Origin: Prorocentrum cordatum
Taxonomy: Eukaryota; Sar; Dinophyceae; Prorocentrales; Prorocentraceae
Direction of reading: 5' to 3'
Assembly: GCA_963575745.1 (NCBI GenBank)
Contig: CAUYUJ010004348.1
Span: forward strand, 1 to 64,000
DNA: 64,000 bases
The position numbers were made by a program, and so were the translations under genes. Below, piece after piece: positions 53,090 through 64,000 of this stretch (its first letter is position 1; every line of letters begins with the position of its first letter). The notes under the pieces were generated by a model. That model was given only the letters and a program-made list of their open reading frames with translations, made no database searches and was not told the origin of the DNA.

Positions 53090-53818
53090 CTCGCGTAGCG
53101 GGCAGCGTGCGCGCGCGGCGCGGGCATTGCCGCGCGCGCGACCACTGGCTCGGCGGATTTCCGTACGCTCTGACCCGGAGCGGGCGTGCAGCGGGATGCG
53201 CGCACCCGCTGCAGCTCGGCGGTTAGTGCACCCCGCGCGCTTAAGCGGTCGCGAGGCCAATGTCCGCCGCTCCCTGCTTGCTTGACGAAGTCGCGCAATG
53301 GTGCCGCGGGAGCGCGGCCGCGGCCGCAGAGGAGGTCGCGGCGTGCATGCGGCAGAGCAGCGTTTTCCGCGTATCCTGCGTCGGGGCGTTGCCGCCCGTT
53401 CGGACGTGGAACGGCTTCGAGGCGCCCTCTTCGCGCGCGTTTCCATAGCGACCGCGCGGCCGCGCCGCGTTCGCACGGAGGCGTTATCAGGGGGGGCGGC
53501 GCGGATCCTGGAGCGGATGGCCATGGCGCGCCCTCCGCCCGGCCCGCCGCCGAGGGGCGCGGCAGCCAGCGCGGTCGGGCATTCTGCCGCCGCGCGACCG
53601 CGCCAGCCCGCTGCGTGCCTCGACGCCGAGTCTGTTTCGTCGTCGAGCTCGGACTCCTCCTCTGAGTCGGCACCGCGTGCAAGGCCGTCGCAGCGCGCGG
53701 CGCTAGCCCGCGCCTATCCTGCCGCCGTGTACTTTGAGCGCGAGTGCGCCAGTCGCTCGCGGGCTGGGCCGGCGGCGAGCGTGCGGGCAGCGGCCGAGGC
53801 GCACGGCCACTTTCGGAT
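53090..53818 (+). other. Downstream of pol: small unknown frames
   Basis: An ATG at 53260 opens a 62-codon frame (MSAAPCLLDEVAQWCRG ...), followed in another frame by a Ser/Asp-rich stretch (ESVSSSSSDSSSES near 53630). These might be the next ORF of retroelement 2, but nothing is recognisable. The GC-rich flanks hold no other feature. Confidence 0.3.
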
Positions 53819-54278
53819 GCCATCGCACCCCCGTCGCCGCGCGCGCAAGACGCGCCAGGCGCCCGATTTGGCGAAGGCGGCTTCTGAGATGGCCGGCGTG
53901 ACGCAAACCGTCTTGGGTGCGCTGCGCGCTGGGCCCGGCGCAGATGGCAGCGCCGTGCCAGCGGGCGGCCTCCGTCGAGCCGCGTGCAGCGACAGCGCCG
54001 CGGGGTTTGTTGAATTTGCTCGGCAAGGTAACGGACCGCAGGTAGCGCGCCTGGGCCGCTCGCCCGGGGCGCCACGTTTGCGCGGCAAGGGTGGCGTTCG
54101 AGCAATTCCCCCCGCGGTGCCGTTCCCGACGATGGCTTCCCTCGTCCAGGCGAAAGTCGCGCGCCCGCGCCGGCGCCGGCGCTGCGCATGCTGCCCCAGT
54201 CAATGGAAAGACGGCGCGATGCTTCCGAGCAGCTGGATCCCAGCGCGAACCGTTGAGTTGCGCGGGGGGCGGGCGCCG
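53819..54278 (+). repeat. Direct duplication, copy 1, left block
   Basis: 460 bp matching 61136-61595 base for base except for scattered substitutions. It starts at GCCATCGCA(C/T)CCCCGTCGCC. No protein is recognised in it. Confidence 0.93.
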
Positions 54279-55483
54279 TTTCGCTTGCCCCGGCTTTGGG
54301 TTGGGTCGGGCTGGGCACGCGTGGCTGGCCGCGGGGGGCGCGTGGGGGGGGGTGAGCCTAAACTAACACGACCCGAAAGCCGTCTGTCTCCTAAGCCGCG
54401 CCGAGGGCCGCGTGGGGGGGGCCCTTGGAATTTGAGGCCCGCCCGCCCGCGCCATTCCAGGGCAGCTTACCCCCCCTGTTAGCGGCAAACGGTGACAGCA
54501 AAGCATCGGGAATTCGTGGGGTCGGACCCCAGGAAGAGCCACCCCAAGTTTACAAGGCCTGGGCGGCCCACCCAGGGCTGGCACCCGGGCGGCACAGGGC
54601 AATCCAGGCCTGGCCTTTCGGCCCGCGTCGGCGGCCGGCAAGCGGACCGAGCACGTTCTCTGTCCCGCCGGCGGCACGTCGCGGACGGTCGGCCGTGAGT
54701 AATCTAAGCTGGCCTTTCGGCCCGCGGGGGCGGCCGGCAGGTGGAACGAGCATGTCCTCGGTCCCGCCGGCGGCACCTCGCGGATGCTCCGTGGGCCCGC
54801 GGCGCGCGGTCGGCGGGATACCAGTGCGTCCCGGCCGGCGCGCTGTCGCAGTGCGCATAAATTAACGAGGAGCCAGTGCGCCCTCAGCTGCGCACGCCAA
54901 GCAAGGCATGCGGTGCTGCCCCAGGCCAGACGGCCCAGGGCGGCTCGGGCCAGTCATGCAGGGCCAGCGTGCCCGCGCAGGCGGCCGGCTTGTGGACCGG
55001 GCACGTCCTTGGTCCCGCCGGCTCTCCGCGCCGAGGGCCAGTGTGTCCCGTGCGACGGTTCAAACACCGCGCGCCCGCCCCGAGGGGGGGTGGGCCGGCC
55101 TGCGTATTTCGGGGACTCGACCATGTGATTCGGTGCCCCGTGGCGTGATTGTGTCGTGGTACCTCCCCCTTGACTTTGCCACTAAAAGATGCGCGCCCCC
55201 CTTCCCCTCTCCTCGCTCACCCTCTTCCCGCCTGGACACGTCCAAGGCCGCCGCCGCGGTGCCGCGCCGCGGGGCCTCGAGGCGTGCGGTGGGTATGGGG
55301 CGCTGCCCGCCCTCCGGGGTGTCGGGCTGGGCCCGTAACCATCGCCGCCCGAGGGCCCGCGGTCGTGGCTCCGCGGGTCGGGGGAGGAGGATGTCTCTGG
55401 GCGGCGTGTGCGTCAGGGCCAAGGGGAAGTCAGGGGGTGCGCCGTCAGGTGGACCCCCCCTCCACTGCGCCCCCCGCGGCTGG
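54279..55483. repeat. 1205 bp insertion in duplication copy 1
   Basis: Absent from copy 2, where GGGCGGGCGCCG runs straight into CTGCTGCGACGGG. Inside are three related blocks with GGCGGCCGGC, then CGAGCACGT(T/C)CT, then GGTCCCGCCGG, at about 54625, 54725 and 54978. A 14 bp inverted repeat (GCCGCGGGGGGCGC at 54328-54341, its complement at 55467-55480) lies near the edges. No target-site duplication and no coding are recognised. It may be a non-autonomous insertion, or a deletion in copy 2. Confidence 0.75.
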
Positions 55484-57872
55484 CTGCTGCGACGGGCCCG
55501 CCAGGGCGACATCGCCTTGCGCCGCGCTGGAGGAGAGCGCCCAGATTCTGCGCATGGAAGCCGCGCTCGCCAAGACCGAGGGATTCCCGCTGAAGTCACG
55601 GGTCCGCTGGCGGCGCTGGCTGCACGGCGCGCGCCAAGGCAGAGGTGGGCATGGTTCGGGAGGCGGTCGCCAGAGGCCGCTGACGTTGCCGCGCGACGCT
55701 GCGCTGCGCGGTCGCACGCGGCCCAGCGGCCGCAACGGCGCGCTTGCCGCGGCGGCCGCGCCGACGGCGAGGCGACGCGGGCGGGGGGGCGAGGGAGAGC
55801 GTTTGATTCATGGCGCGGCAGTTTTGGGCCTCACGCGCGCGGCGCGCCCCTGGGGCTTGCCCGCGGAAGTTCGCCGGAACGGCGCGGCACAGCTCGCGGG
55901 GCGAATCGCTTGGCTTTCGCTTCTCCCGCGCGGCCTGAGCGCTGGCGGGCCGCGCGCGCAGCGCCCTCCCCCTCGTCGCCATCGCCCGTCGTGGCCAGCG
56001 CTCCCGCCCCGCCTGGGCGGACCTAGAGCCGCCGCTCTGGTGCCTCGGGCCATCGCTGCGCAGCGGCCGGGCCTGGGCGGGCCGATGCGTGGCCTCCTCG
56101 CGGGCCGGGCCCGGCGCGCGGCCTGCCGTGCTCGAGGGCCTGGTGGGCGGTGCATTGGGGGCCGGGGGCGAGGGCGTCTCCCGGCGGGAGAAACGAGCAG
56201 AGTTTCGCCGAGGCCCCCGCCCCAGAGACCGAGGAGAGGTCGCGACTGGGCGAGGCGCGCCGCGGAGCTGGGCTGCCGCCCGAAGGCGCGCGCGAGCAAA
56301 TAACTAATTCAGAGCGCGCGCCGCGTCCCCCGCCCCGCCCCGCCCCCAGTTGCGATCGCAGTCAACTCGCGCGCATTTGTTGGCACGCAGGCCGCGCGAG
56401 CGGTTGGGCGCGCGCGCGCGTTTGATCTGCGCGGCGCGACGGGTGCTCGCGGCGGGGCCAGCGCCAACGCAGCCGACGCCTGGCGCTCTCCGCCCCGCCT
56501 CGCCTGGGCAGGAGGGGCGAGGGAGGTGCGACGGCGCCCGCGCGGGCTCGCGACGACTCAGCTCGCGAAGCGGAGGGGGCGCGGGAAAGCACGCGCGCGC
56601 GAGCATCCCCGGCGCCTCCACTCGGCATGTTGTTTTGTTTTTGTTGGGTTGCGCTCGCCGCGCGTGGGACTTGCAGTTCTGGCGTGGCGCGCCGCAGCTT
56701 CCTCAAGAAGCGCGATGGGCGAATGCGCTTCCGACGCGGGCGTCGACAGGACCACGTGCCCCGCCGCCCTGGTTCAAGCGATTCGAGGGCGCGCGGCGCG
56801 CGGGAGATTCGCGCGGCTGGGCTCGCAGCGGCCGGCGCGATGCAGCGCGTCTTTTTCGCTGTGTCCGCGTGCGCTGCGATAGCCAGCGCCGCTCGATCAT
56901 TTCGCGCCGTCGCAGCCGGCCGGGCAAGCGCGCCGCCGGATCGACGCGCGGCCGGCGACGCGCGCGTCGCCAGGCGAGCGGGCCAGCGTTTCCGGCACGA
57001 GCGGCGTCGCCGCTGGCGACGCAGATGTCGAGTTGACCCTGCGCGCGCCCGGCGCGGAAGGACTCCCGCGAGGCGGCGCGCGATCGTCGTCGCTGGCGCC
57101 GCAGAAGAGTCGACGGAGCAGGTTCTGGCTTCCTTGCGCGAATTGGCGGAGGACGCGCGGCCCGTCTAGCTGCGACCCCCCCGGCGCAGCGCGGCCGCAG
57201 CGCGAACGCGCCGTGCGCGACGCTGCTGACGCGGGAATCCGCGACGACAAGGGCGCGCTGACTGAGGCAGACCCCTGCTTCGCGCGCGCGCAGCCCGACT
57301 CGAGCCGGACGCGCGCGCGGCGCAGGCGGCGCGCGAGGCTGTCCGGCGAGGCGTTGCCCCTCAGCGCCGCGCGCTCGCGTCGTTCCGCGCCCCGACCCAG
57401 CGGGAAACAATGCGATCGTCGATCTTCAGTGCGGCGGCGCGCGCCCTCCCCGCCGCCTGCCGATAGCGCGGCGGCCTCGCGTCTCGCGCTTCAGTTGGAG
57501 CCGATCATGGGGGGGGGGTCGTCGGCGTTTGTGCGGAGCACTCTTCGTTGGGTCCTCCGCGGGAATGCGAATGGAGCTGTTCTCCCCCGTCGCGCGCCTT
57601 CCGCGCGTTCGCCGTTTGTCGGGCTCCGCGGAGTCCGCGTTCGGCTTTGGCCGCGCCCCAGTTCAGAGCGTCGCTCGGGCCCCAGGGTTGGCCGCGTCTT
57701 CGGCGCGGACTGGCCCTCGGATTTCTGCGTGGCAAGCGGCGCTCTGCCGCGCGCTCCGTTGCTCTTTGCTTGACGAGCGCTTCGCGCTCGTCGGCGTAAT
57801 TGCAGACGGCGCATGCGTTCGCAGGCGAGTGGTGCAATCCTCGGCAGCGCAGGCGCCGTGTCCGCGGGCGCC
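55484..57872 (+). repeat. Direct duplication, copy 1, right block
   Basis: About 2.4 kb collinear with 61596-64000 and nearly identical. Differences are single bases and small indels, for example CTCCCGGCGGGAG versus CTCCTGGCGGCCTGGCGGGAG near 56178/62298. It holds frames such as MGECASDAGVDRTTCPAALV (56715) and TEQVLASLRELAEDARPV (57110) that look partly coding but match nothing I recognise. The true copy 1 boundary may lie beyond 57872, because copy 2 runs off the window. Confidence 0.9.
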
Positions 57873-60090
57873 AGGCCCGAGGTGCCTCGCCGCTGCATCT
57901 GCAGCGCGGGGAATGATTTGCAGGCTGCCAAGTTTGCTTGCTTCAGGGCGCCCGCCAGAGCGGGCGGCGCCACGCGCCCGACGTAGAGCGCGCCGCCCTG
58001 CCGCCGATGAAGCGCTGCTCGTTTGCGCGACGCAGTGCGCGACTTTGCCGCGCTGTGTCTCGCGCGGCAGCGGCGACGGCGACGACGAACCTCGCGCCGT
58101 CAGCGCGCGATTAGAGTTCAAGCGCAGCCCGCCCGGCCGCTTTCATTGCATGTGCTTTGAAATCAACGCGCGCGCACGCGCGCACGCGCGCATATATACA
58201 GTTATAACTTATCACCTATATATATATAGGTCGCCGTCGCCGCTTCGTCGCCGCCTGGCGTCTGGCCCCGTTGTCGGGCCCGCCGCCTCGCGGTCGCCGC
58301 CGCCGCCCCGCCGCCTCGCGCGCGTGGGCGACGCGGCGGCGCCGCGCCCGTCGCGCCCGACGCGCCCGCCCCGCCCGCCCGCCCAACCCGTCGTCGTTTG
58401 CCAGCGACGAGTTCTGGTGGGGGGGTCCAACATGTTTCGTTGCTTCGCCAGCTCGATGCGCCCCCTGGAAGCAATCCAAGGCCTGCGAACTTGCAGCCCG
58501 CCTGCTCGCGCGACGTTGCACGTCGTTCCCCACGCGCGTGGATTCGCGCTTCCCCGCTTCAGCTTGCTCGAACAATCGCTCTCGCGCGCCTGCGCGGCGC
58601 CGCGCGCGCGGCGCTTCTCGCGCTTGGAGCCGAGCGCCCGCCACGCGCTTGCCGCCAGAGGGTTGGGATCTCCATCTCTCCGAGGCGCGCTGCTCGCCGG
58701 GTCCGCCCGCGTCGCCGCGGCGCGCGAGGGGGGCCCGGGTGCTCGCCGCGGCGAGCTCGCGGCCAGAGCGAATCGCCAAGCCGCGACGCTGGCCGCCGAT
58801 GGGCGCGATGAGCGCTCCGCTGCAGCATTCTGTCTGCGCGCTAGCATGTCTCGCGATTGCGGCGTCGACGGCGCCGCCGCGCACTGCGGTCGCGCGTTGG
58901 CTCGCTGGCCCGCGCGCGCGCGACGCGACTCGCGCGTTGCCTGGCGGCCCTGGCGCTGGGCAAGCGCCGCGGCGCCGCCACGGAGGATGTCCGCGCGGCG
59001 AATGGGCTCGCAGAGCTGCTTCACGCGGCGGGGAAGGGGGGGTGACCGTCTGCGCCCGCCTCGGCGAGCGGGCGCGCAGCCGCGGAATCAGGCCTTCCCA
59101 GACGCCCCAGATGCGTGAATCCGCGTTAGCGCCGACATTGGCATGGAGCGCGCAGCAGCGAAAGAAAAACTGACCTTGCGCGAACTGGAATGCGAGCGCG
59201 ATTATTCCGCGTGCCCGTCAGGCCTTGGCCGGGTAATCCCGCGGCGCCCGCCGCCGCGCGACCCGCGCCAGGGTGGGCTGATTTGGGCGACAGCGTTCAT
59301 TGCGAGGCGAAGACACCGGGCATACGATTATTTGGCACGTCAGACAGAGCGCAACCGTTGCAGGCACCCTTGGGTTTCGCAGGTCGGGGCGCGGGCGTCG
59401 CCGCCATTGCCCGCCGCGCGATGCGATGGCTATGCGCAGCAGGCTCTTGCGACTCAGTCGTTGAATTTGGTTCCATGCGGCGCGCTGCGAGACGCGCGGC
59501 AGCGGGCTTTCCGATGGCGCAGGGGGCATGGCACCACGCGAAAAGATGGACCTCGCGGCGAGGTGCGCTGCCCTGCGCAATAGCGACCGCGCTACGCGCC
59601 GAGCGATGTTGCGGTCCACGCGCAGGTGCGGGGCAATCTTCCCTTGCGCAGGTATTGTCAGCGATCCCGAGAGGCGCGTCTGCCCGCGCGTTTCTCAGCG
59701 CAGCGCGGTCCCAGGTGCTCGCCCTACTGATTATTCAGCTCCGTGTCCCTCGTCGTGGTCATTGGACTCCGACGGCGGTTGCTTGGCTCCAGCAGGGTAC
59801 ACTGGCCCTTGCGTCCGTCGCAAAAGGTCAGCGCAGTCGCTCGACCGCGCCGTCGGCGCAGCCGCGCGCGCGCGGGCGCATTGAAGATCGCCTCGGAAAT
59901 TTCAGAGCGCGCGTCAGCGTGACAGGTTTTCCGGTTTTACCAGGATGGAGAAATCTACATGGGGTTCGGCGCGCGAGCCATGGTTCCCCGCGCGCGCGGC
60001 CCCAGCATCGCAGCTGTCCAATGTGGCGCGGGGTGGCCTGACAAAAATTAGACGGCGCGCGCGCGCGCGAGCACCCTGCCCCCTCTTTAG
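57873..60090. other. Unresolved GC-rich region, no supported gene
   Basis: The start may still belong to the duplication, which cannot be tested past the window end. Long frames (for example 57529-59118) look like GC shadows. A weakly recombinase-like peptide lies near 59456-59560 (see findings). The only AT-rich spot is the palindrome at 58215-58230. Confidence 0.4.
58215..58230. promoter_or_regulatory. Perfect AT palindrome CCTATATATATATAGG
   Basis: A 16 bp perfect palindrome within GTTATAACTTATCACCTATA, in otherwise very GC-rich sequence. It could be a promoter-like or cruciform site. No gene start can be tied to it. Confidence 0.35.
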
Positions 60091-61135
60091 AGCAGCGCTT
60101 CTTCCGAAAAGTCCCAGGTGCGCTTTGCGTTGCGAGCAGCTGCGTCGGAGTGCTTCGTCGCTCCGCGCTCTCCCGCGCCCCCGGCCCCGTCGTCTGCAGG
60201 AGTCTCATCGACGTCGCTTGGGCAGCGCGGAGGAATCGGAACGGGCCCCATCTGCGATTCGCCCGATTTGCGAATATGCTTGCCATGTTTGTGCTTGTGG
60301 CTTGCATGACTTGCAGCGCGGCCGCTGTCGCAGATTCGCGGCGCCCCTGGCCCTCGCGTCGCGGCGCGCAGGGGCGCGCGTGCAGTTGCGGACAGGCGCG
60401 CGTCTGAGGCGCCGCGGGGGGGGGAAGCGCCTGTGCTCGAAGTGAGCTTGGCGGGCCAGCGCCGGCAGGGCGCTGGCGGCGCGTCTCGACGCGGCACGGC
60501 CAGGACGCCCCGGCCGCGCCTTATCCAGAAATAGCCGATCTCATAAGGCGCAGCGCGTCGCACGATGGAAGACGCGCGACGCCAACCAGCCTGCAGTTCA
60601 CTTGAAGAGGACAGGCGGGCCGTCGAAGCGGCGCGCCCCCGCGGCGCGCGCGCGCCGGGGCGCCGAGCCCGCCGTCTCATCGGCAGGCTGGCATGCGCAG
60701 CGTCCGCAGTAATTTTTCGCACGCGTTCGAAATCGCGCAAGATTTGATCGGCAGCGCGGTCGCGGAGTTGGCGCGGCGCTCGGGAAATTCTTCTGCGCAG
60801 AGGGCGCTCGCTACGAGGCGCGGCCCGCTTGCCGACGCAACGACAGCGCGCGTCGTCGGTTGCCGCGGCCGCCGAAGGCCGTGGGAAGTTGCGCAGAGGC
60901 GCGGACCCTTGGCGATGGCTTGCGCCGCCAGATCGGTTGCGGCGTTTCTCCTGCAGCCGAGAAAATATATCTTTCCTATCGCGTCGGGTCGGCCGCGCGG
61001 CGGGCGCTGCCCCTGCGGTGAAATTGAACGTGGCCCCGCGTCGGCCGGCGGACGCAGCGATACTTCGAGCGATTTCAGACATCGAGCAGCGCCGGAACTT
61101 GGAGGGCGCGCGGCGCATGGAGCAGGTCGCCCGCC
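60091..61135. other. Unresolved region between duplication copies
   Basis: The minus-strand frame ending at 60087 has a hydrophilic C-terminus (SQMGPVPIPPRCPSDVDETP, then ADDGAGG). The plus-strand frame from ATG 60693 reads MRSVRSNFSHAFEIAQDLIG. Either could be a gene piece, but neither is recognised and they point in opposite directions. Confidence 0.3.
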
Positions 61136-64000
61136 GCCATCGCATCCCCGTCGCCGCGCGCGCAAGACGCGCCAGACGCCCGATTTGGCGAAGGCGGCTT
61201 CTGAGATGGCCGGCGTGACGCAAACCGTCTTGGATGCGCTGCGCGCTGGGCCCGGCGCAGATGGCAGCGCCGTGCCAGCGGGCGGCCTCCGTCGAGCCGC
61301 GTTCAGCGACAGCGCCGCGGGGTTTGTTGAATTTGCTCGGCAAGGTAACGGACCGCAGGTAGCGCGCCTGGGCCGCTCGCCCGGGGCGCCACGTTTGCGC
61401 GGCAAGGGTGGCGTTCGAGCAATTCCCCCCGCGGTGCCGTTCCCGACGATGGCTTCCTTCGTCCAGGCGAAAGTCGCGCGCCCGCGCCGGCGCCGGCGCT
61501 GCGCTTGCTGCCCCAGTCAATGGAAAGACGGCGCGATGCTTCCGAGCAGCTGGATCCCAGCGCGAACCGTTGAGTTGCGCGGGGGGCGGGCGCCGCTGCT
61601 GCGACGGGCCCGCCAGGGCGACATCGCCTTGCGCCGCGCTGGAGGAGAGCGCCCAGATTCTGCGCATGGAAGCCGCGCTCGCCAAGGCCGAGGGATTCCC
61701 GCTGAAGTCACGGGTCCGCTGGCGGCGCTGGCTGCACGGCGCGCGCCAAGGCAGAGGTGGGCATGGTTCGGGAGGCGGTCGCCAGAGGCCGCTGACGCTG
61801 CCGCGCGACGCTGCGCTGCGCGGTCGCACGCGGCCCAGCGGCCGCAACGGCGCGCTTGCTGCGGCGGCCGCGCCGACGGCGGGGCGACGCGGGCGGGGGG
61901 GCGAGGGAGAGCGTTTGATTCATGGCGCGGCAGTTTTGGGCCACACGCGCGCGGCGCGCCCCTGGGGCGAGAGCTTGCCCGCGGAAGTTCGCCGGGACGG
62001 CGCGGCGCAGCTCGCGGGGCGAATCGCTTGGCTTTCGCTTCTCCCGCGCGGCCTGAGCGCTGGCGGGCCGCGGACGCAACGCTCCCCCCCCTCGTCGCCC
62101 TCGCCCGTCGTGGCCAGCGCCCCCGCCCCGCCTGGGCGGACCTAGAGCCGCCGCCCTGGTGCCTCGGGCCATCGCTGCGCAGCGGCCCGGCCTGGGCGGG
62201 CCGATGCGTGGCCTCCTCGCGGGCCGGGCCCGGCGCGCGGCCTGCCGTGCTCGAGGGCCTGGTGGGCGGTGCATTGGGGGCCGGGGGCGAGGGCGTCTCC
62301 TGGCGGCCTGGCGGGAGAAACGAGCGGAGTTTCGCCGAGGCCCCCGCCCCAGAGACCAAGGAGAGGTCGCGACTGGGCGAGGCGCGCCGCGGAGCGGGGC
62401 TGCCGCCCGAAGGCGCGCGCGAGCAAATAACTAACTCAGAGCGCGCGCCGCGTCCCCCGCCCCGCCCCGCCCCCAGTTGCGATCGCAGTCAACTCGCGCG
62501 CATTTGTTGGCGCGCAGACCGCGCGAGCGGCTGGGCGCGCGCGCGCGTTTGATCTGCGCGGCGCGACGGGTGCTCGCGGCGGGGCCAGCGCCAACGCAGC
62601 CGACGCCTGGCGCTCTCCGCCCCGCCTCGCCTGGGCAGGAGGGGCGAGGGCAGGTGCGACGGCGCCCGCGCGGGCTCGCGACGACTCAGCTCGCGAAGCG
62701 GGGGGGGGCGCGGGAAAGCACGCGCGCGCGAGCATCCCCGGCGCCTTCACTTGGCATGTTTTTTTGTTTTTGTTGGGTTGCGCTCGCCGCGCGTGGGACT
62801 TGCAGTTCTGGCGTGGCGCGCCGCAGCTTCCTCAAGAAGCGCGATGGGCGAATGCGCTTCCGACGCGGGCGTCGACAGGACCACGTGCCCCGCCGCCCTG
62901 GTTCAAGCGATTCGAGGGCGCGCGGCGCGCGGGAGATTCGCGCGGCTGGGCTCGCAGCGGCCGGCGCGATGTAGCGCGTCTTTTTCGCTGTATCCGCGTG
63001 CGCTGCCATAGCCAGCGCCGCTCGATCATTTCGCGCCGTCGCATCCGGCCAGGCAAGCGCGCCGCCGGATCGACGCGCGGCCGGCGACGCGCGCGTCGTC
63101 AGGCGAGCGGGCCAGCGCTTCCAGCACGAGCGGCGTCGCCGCTGGCGACGCAGATGTCGAGTTGACCCTGCGCGCGCCCGGCGCGGAAGGACTCCCGCGA
63201 GGCGGCGCGCGATCGTCGTCGCTGGCGCCGCAGAAGAGTCGACGGAGCAGGTTCTGGCTTCCTTGCGCGAATTGGCGGAGGACGCGCGGCCCGTCTTGCT
63301 GCGACCCCCCCGGCGCAGCGCGGCCGCAGCGCGAACGCGCCGTGCGCGACGCTGCTGACGCGGGAATCCGCGACGACAAGGGCGCGCTGATTGAGGCAGG
63401 CCCCTGCTTCGCGCGCGCGCAGCCCGACTCGAGCCGGACGCGCGCGCGGCGCAGGCGGCGCGCGAGGCTGTCCGGCGAGGCGTTGCCCCTCAGCGCCGCG
63501 CGCTCGCGTCGTTCCGCGCCCCGACCCAGCGGGAAACAATGCGATCGTCGATCTTCAGTGCGGCGGCGCGCGCCCCCCCCGCCGCCTGCCGATAGCGCGG
63601 CGGCCTCGGCTGTTCCATGCGTCTCGCGCTTCAGTTGGAGCCGATTATGGGGGGGGGTCGTCGGCGTTTGTGCGGATCACTCTTCATTGGGTCCTCCGCG
63701 GGAATGCGAATGGAGCTGTTCTCCCCCGTCGCGCGCCTTCCGCGCGTTCGCCGTTGCCCGACTCCGCGGAGCCGTGTTCGGCTTTGGCCGCGCCCCCAGT
63801 TCAGAACGTCGCTCGGACCCCAGGGTTGGCCGCGTCTTCGGCGCTCGGATTTCTGCCGTGGCAAGCGGCGCTCTGCCGCGCGCTCTTTGCTCTTTGCTTG
63901 ACGAGCGCTTCGCGCTCGTCGGCGTAATTGCAGACGGCGCGTGCGTTCGCAGGCGAGTGGTGCAATCCTCGGCAGTGCAGGCGCCGTGTCCGCGGGCGCC
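61136..64000 (+). repeat. Direct duplication, copy 2 (continues past window)
   Basis: Collinear with 53819-54278 plus 55484-57872, lacking the 1205 bp insertion. The offset is 7317 bp for the left block and about 6112-6128 bp for the right. In copy 2 the TAG after GAGGACGCGCGGCCCGTC is a TTG codon, so the frame with LASLRELAEDARPV stays open (63249 onward). That is a hint that copy 2 is closer to a functional sequence. Confidence 0.92.

Noticed and set aside
54360-55150. rRNA or other structural RNA in the 1205 bp insertion
   Set aside because: No conserved rRNA, tRNA or snRNA landmark could be found by eye.

Overview
The window looks like nuclear DNA of a GC-rich dinoflagellate; the genus is not resolved. 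Three things point there: very GC-rich sequence dominated by tandem and dispersed repeats, retroelement proteins of the kind dinoflagellates carry, and two copies of a sequence closely resembling the dinoflagellate trans-spliced leader. I see no rRNA, tRNA, CRISPR array or bacterial-style operon. Nearly all recognisable protein coding belongs to retroelements. Most long open frames are artefacts of high GC or of repeat units whose length is a multiple of three.

Layout. 1-21781: tandem array of four about 5.6-5.7 kb units (the first and last cut), each holding a nested about 1.2 kb duplication. No known gene is recognised, although some minus-strand frames are conserved between units. 21782-24770: minisatellites built on GGTTCC, (CAGCCT)n, a 74 bp repeat, and one arm of an inverted pair of GC-rich repeats. 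24771-39186: a complete-looking 14.4 kb tyrosine-recombinase (YR) retrotransposon. 39187-42614: purine tract, 39 bp minisatellite, pyrimidine tract, the other inverted repeat arm, and further microsatellites. 42615-43562: a stray fragment of the 5.6 kb unit. 44103-53089: two related, frame-broken gag/RT retroelements, each preceded by its own minisatellite (69 bp and 59 bp units). 53819-64000: a recent direct duplication about 6-7 kb apart, with a 1205 bp insertion in one copy.

The centrepiece is the YR element. It has the split direct repeat arrangement A1...B1-A2-B2 known from Ngaro/PAT-type elements. A1/A2 (135/136 bp) and B1/B2 (230 bp) are nearly identical. The B1-A2 junction is what joining the two outer ends through a shared GTGAG core would give. 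Coding, in order: ORF1, a 2209-residue Gag-like protein with hydrophobic segments, a CCCH finger, a possible OTU-type cysteine protease and a decayed methyltransferase-like domain; ORF2, reverse transcriptase, RNase H and a second, cytosine-methyltransferase-like domain; ORF3, two Cys-rich fingers and a long disordered region; ORF4, a YR with a complete R...HxxR...Y set. ORF2 and ORF3 share a frame and are split by one TAA. ORF1 to ORF2 and ORF3 to ORF4 each need a -1 shift, and a TTTCCCA heptamer lies in the right phase at the second junction. The whole could be expressed as one or two recoded polyproteins.
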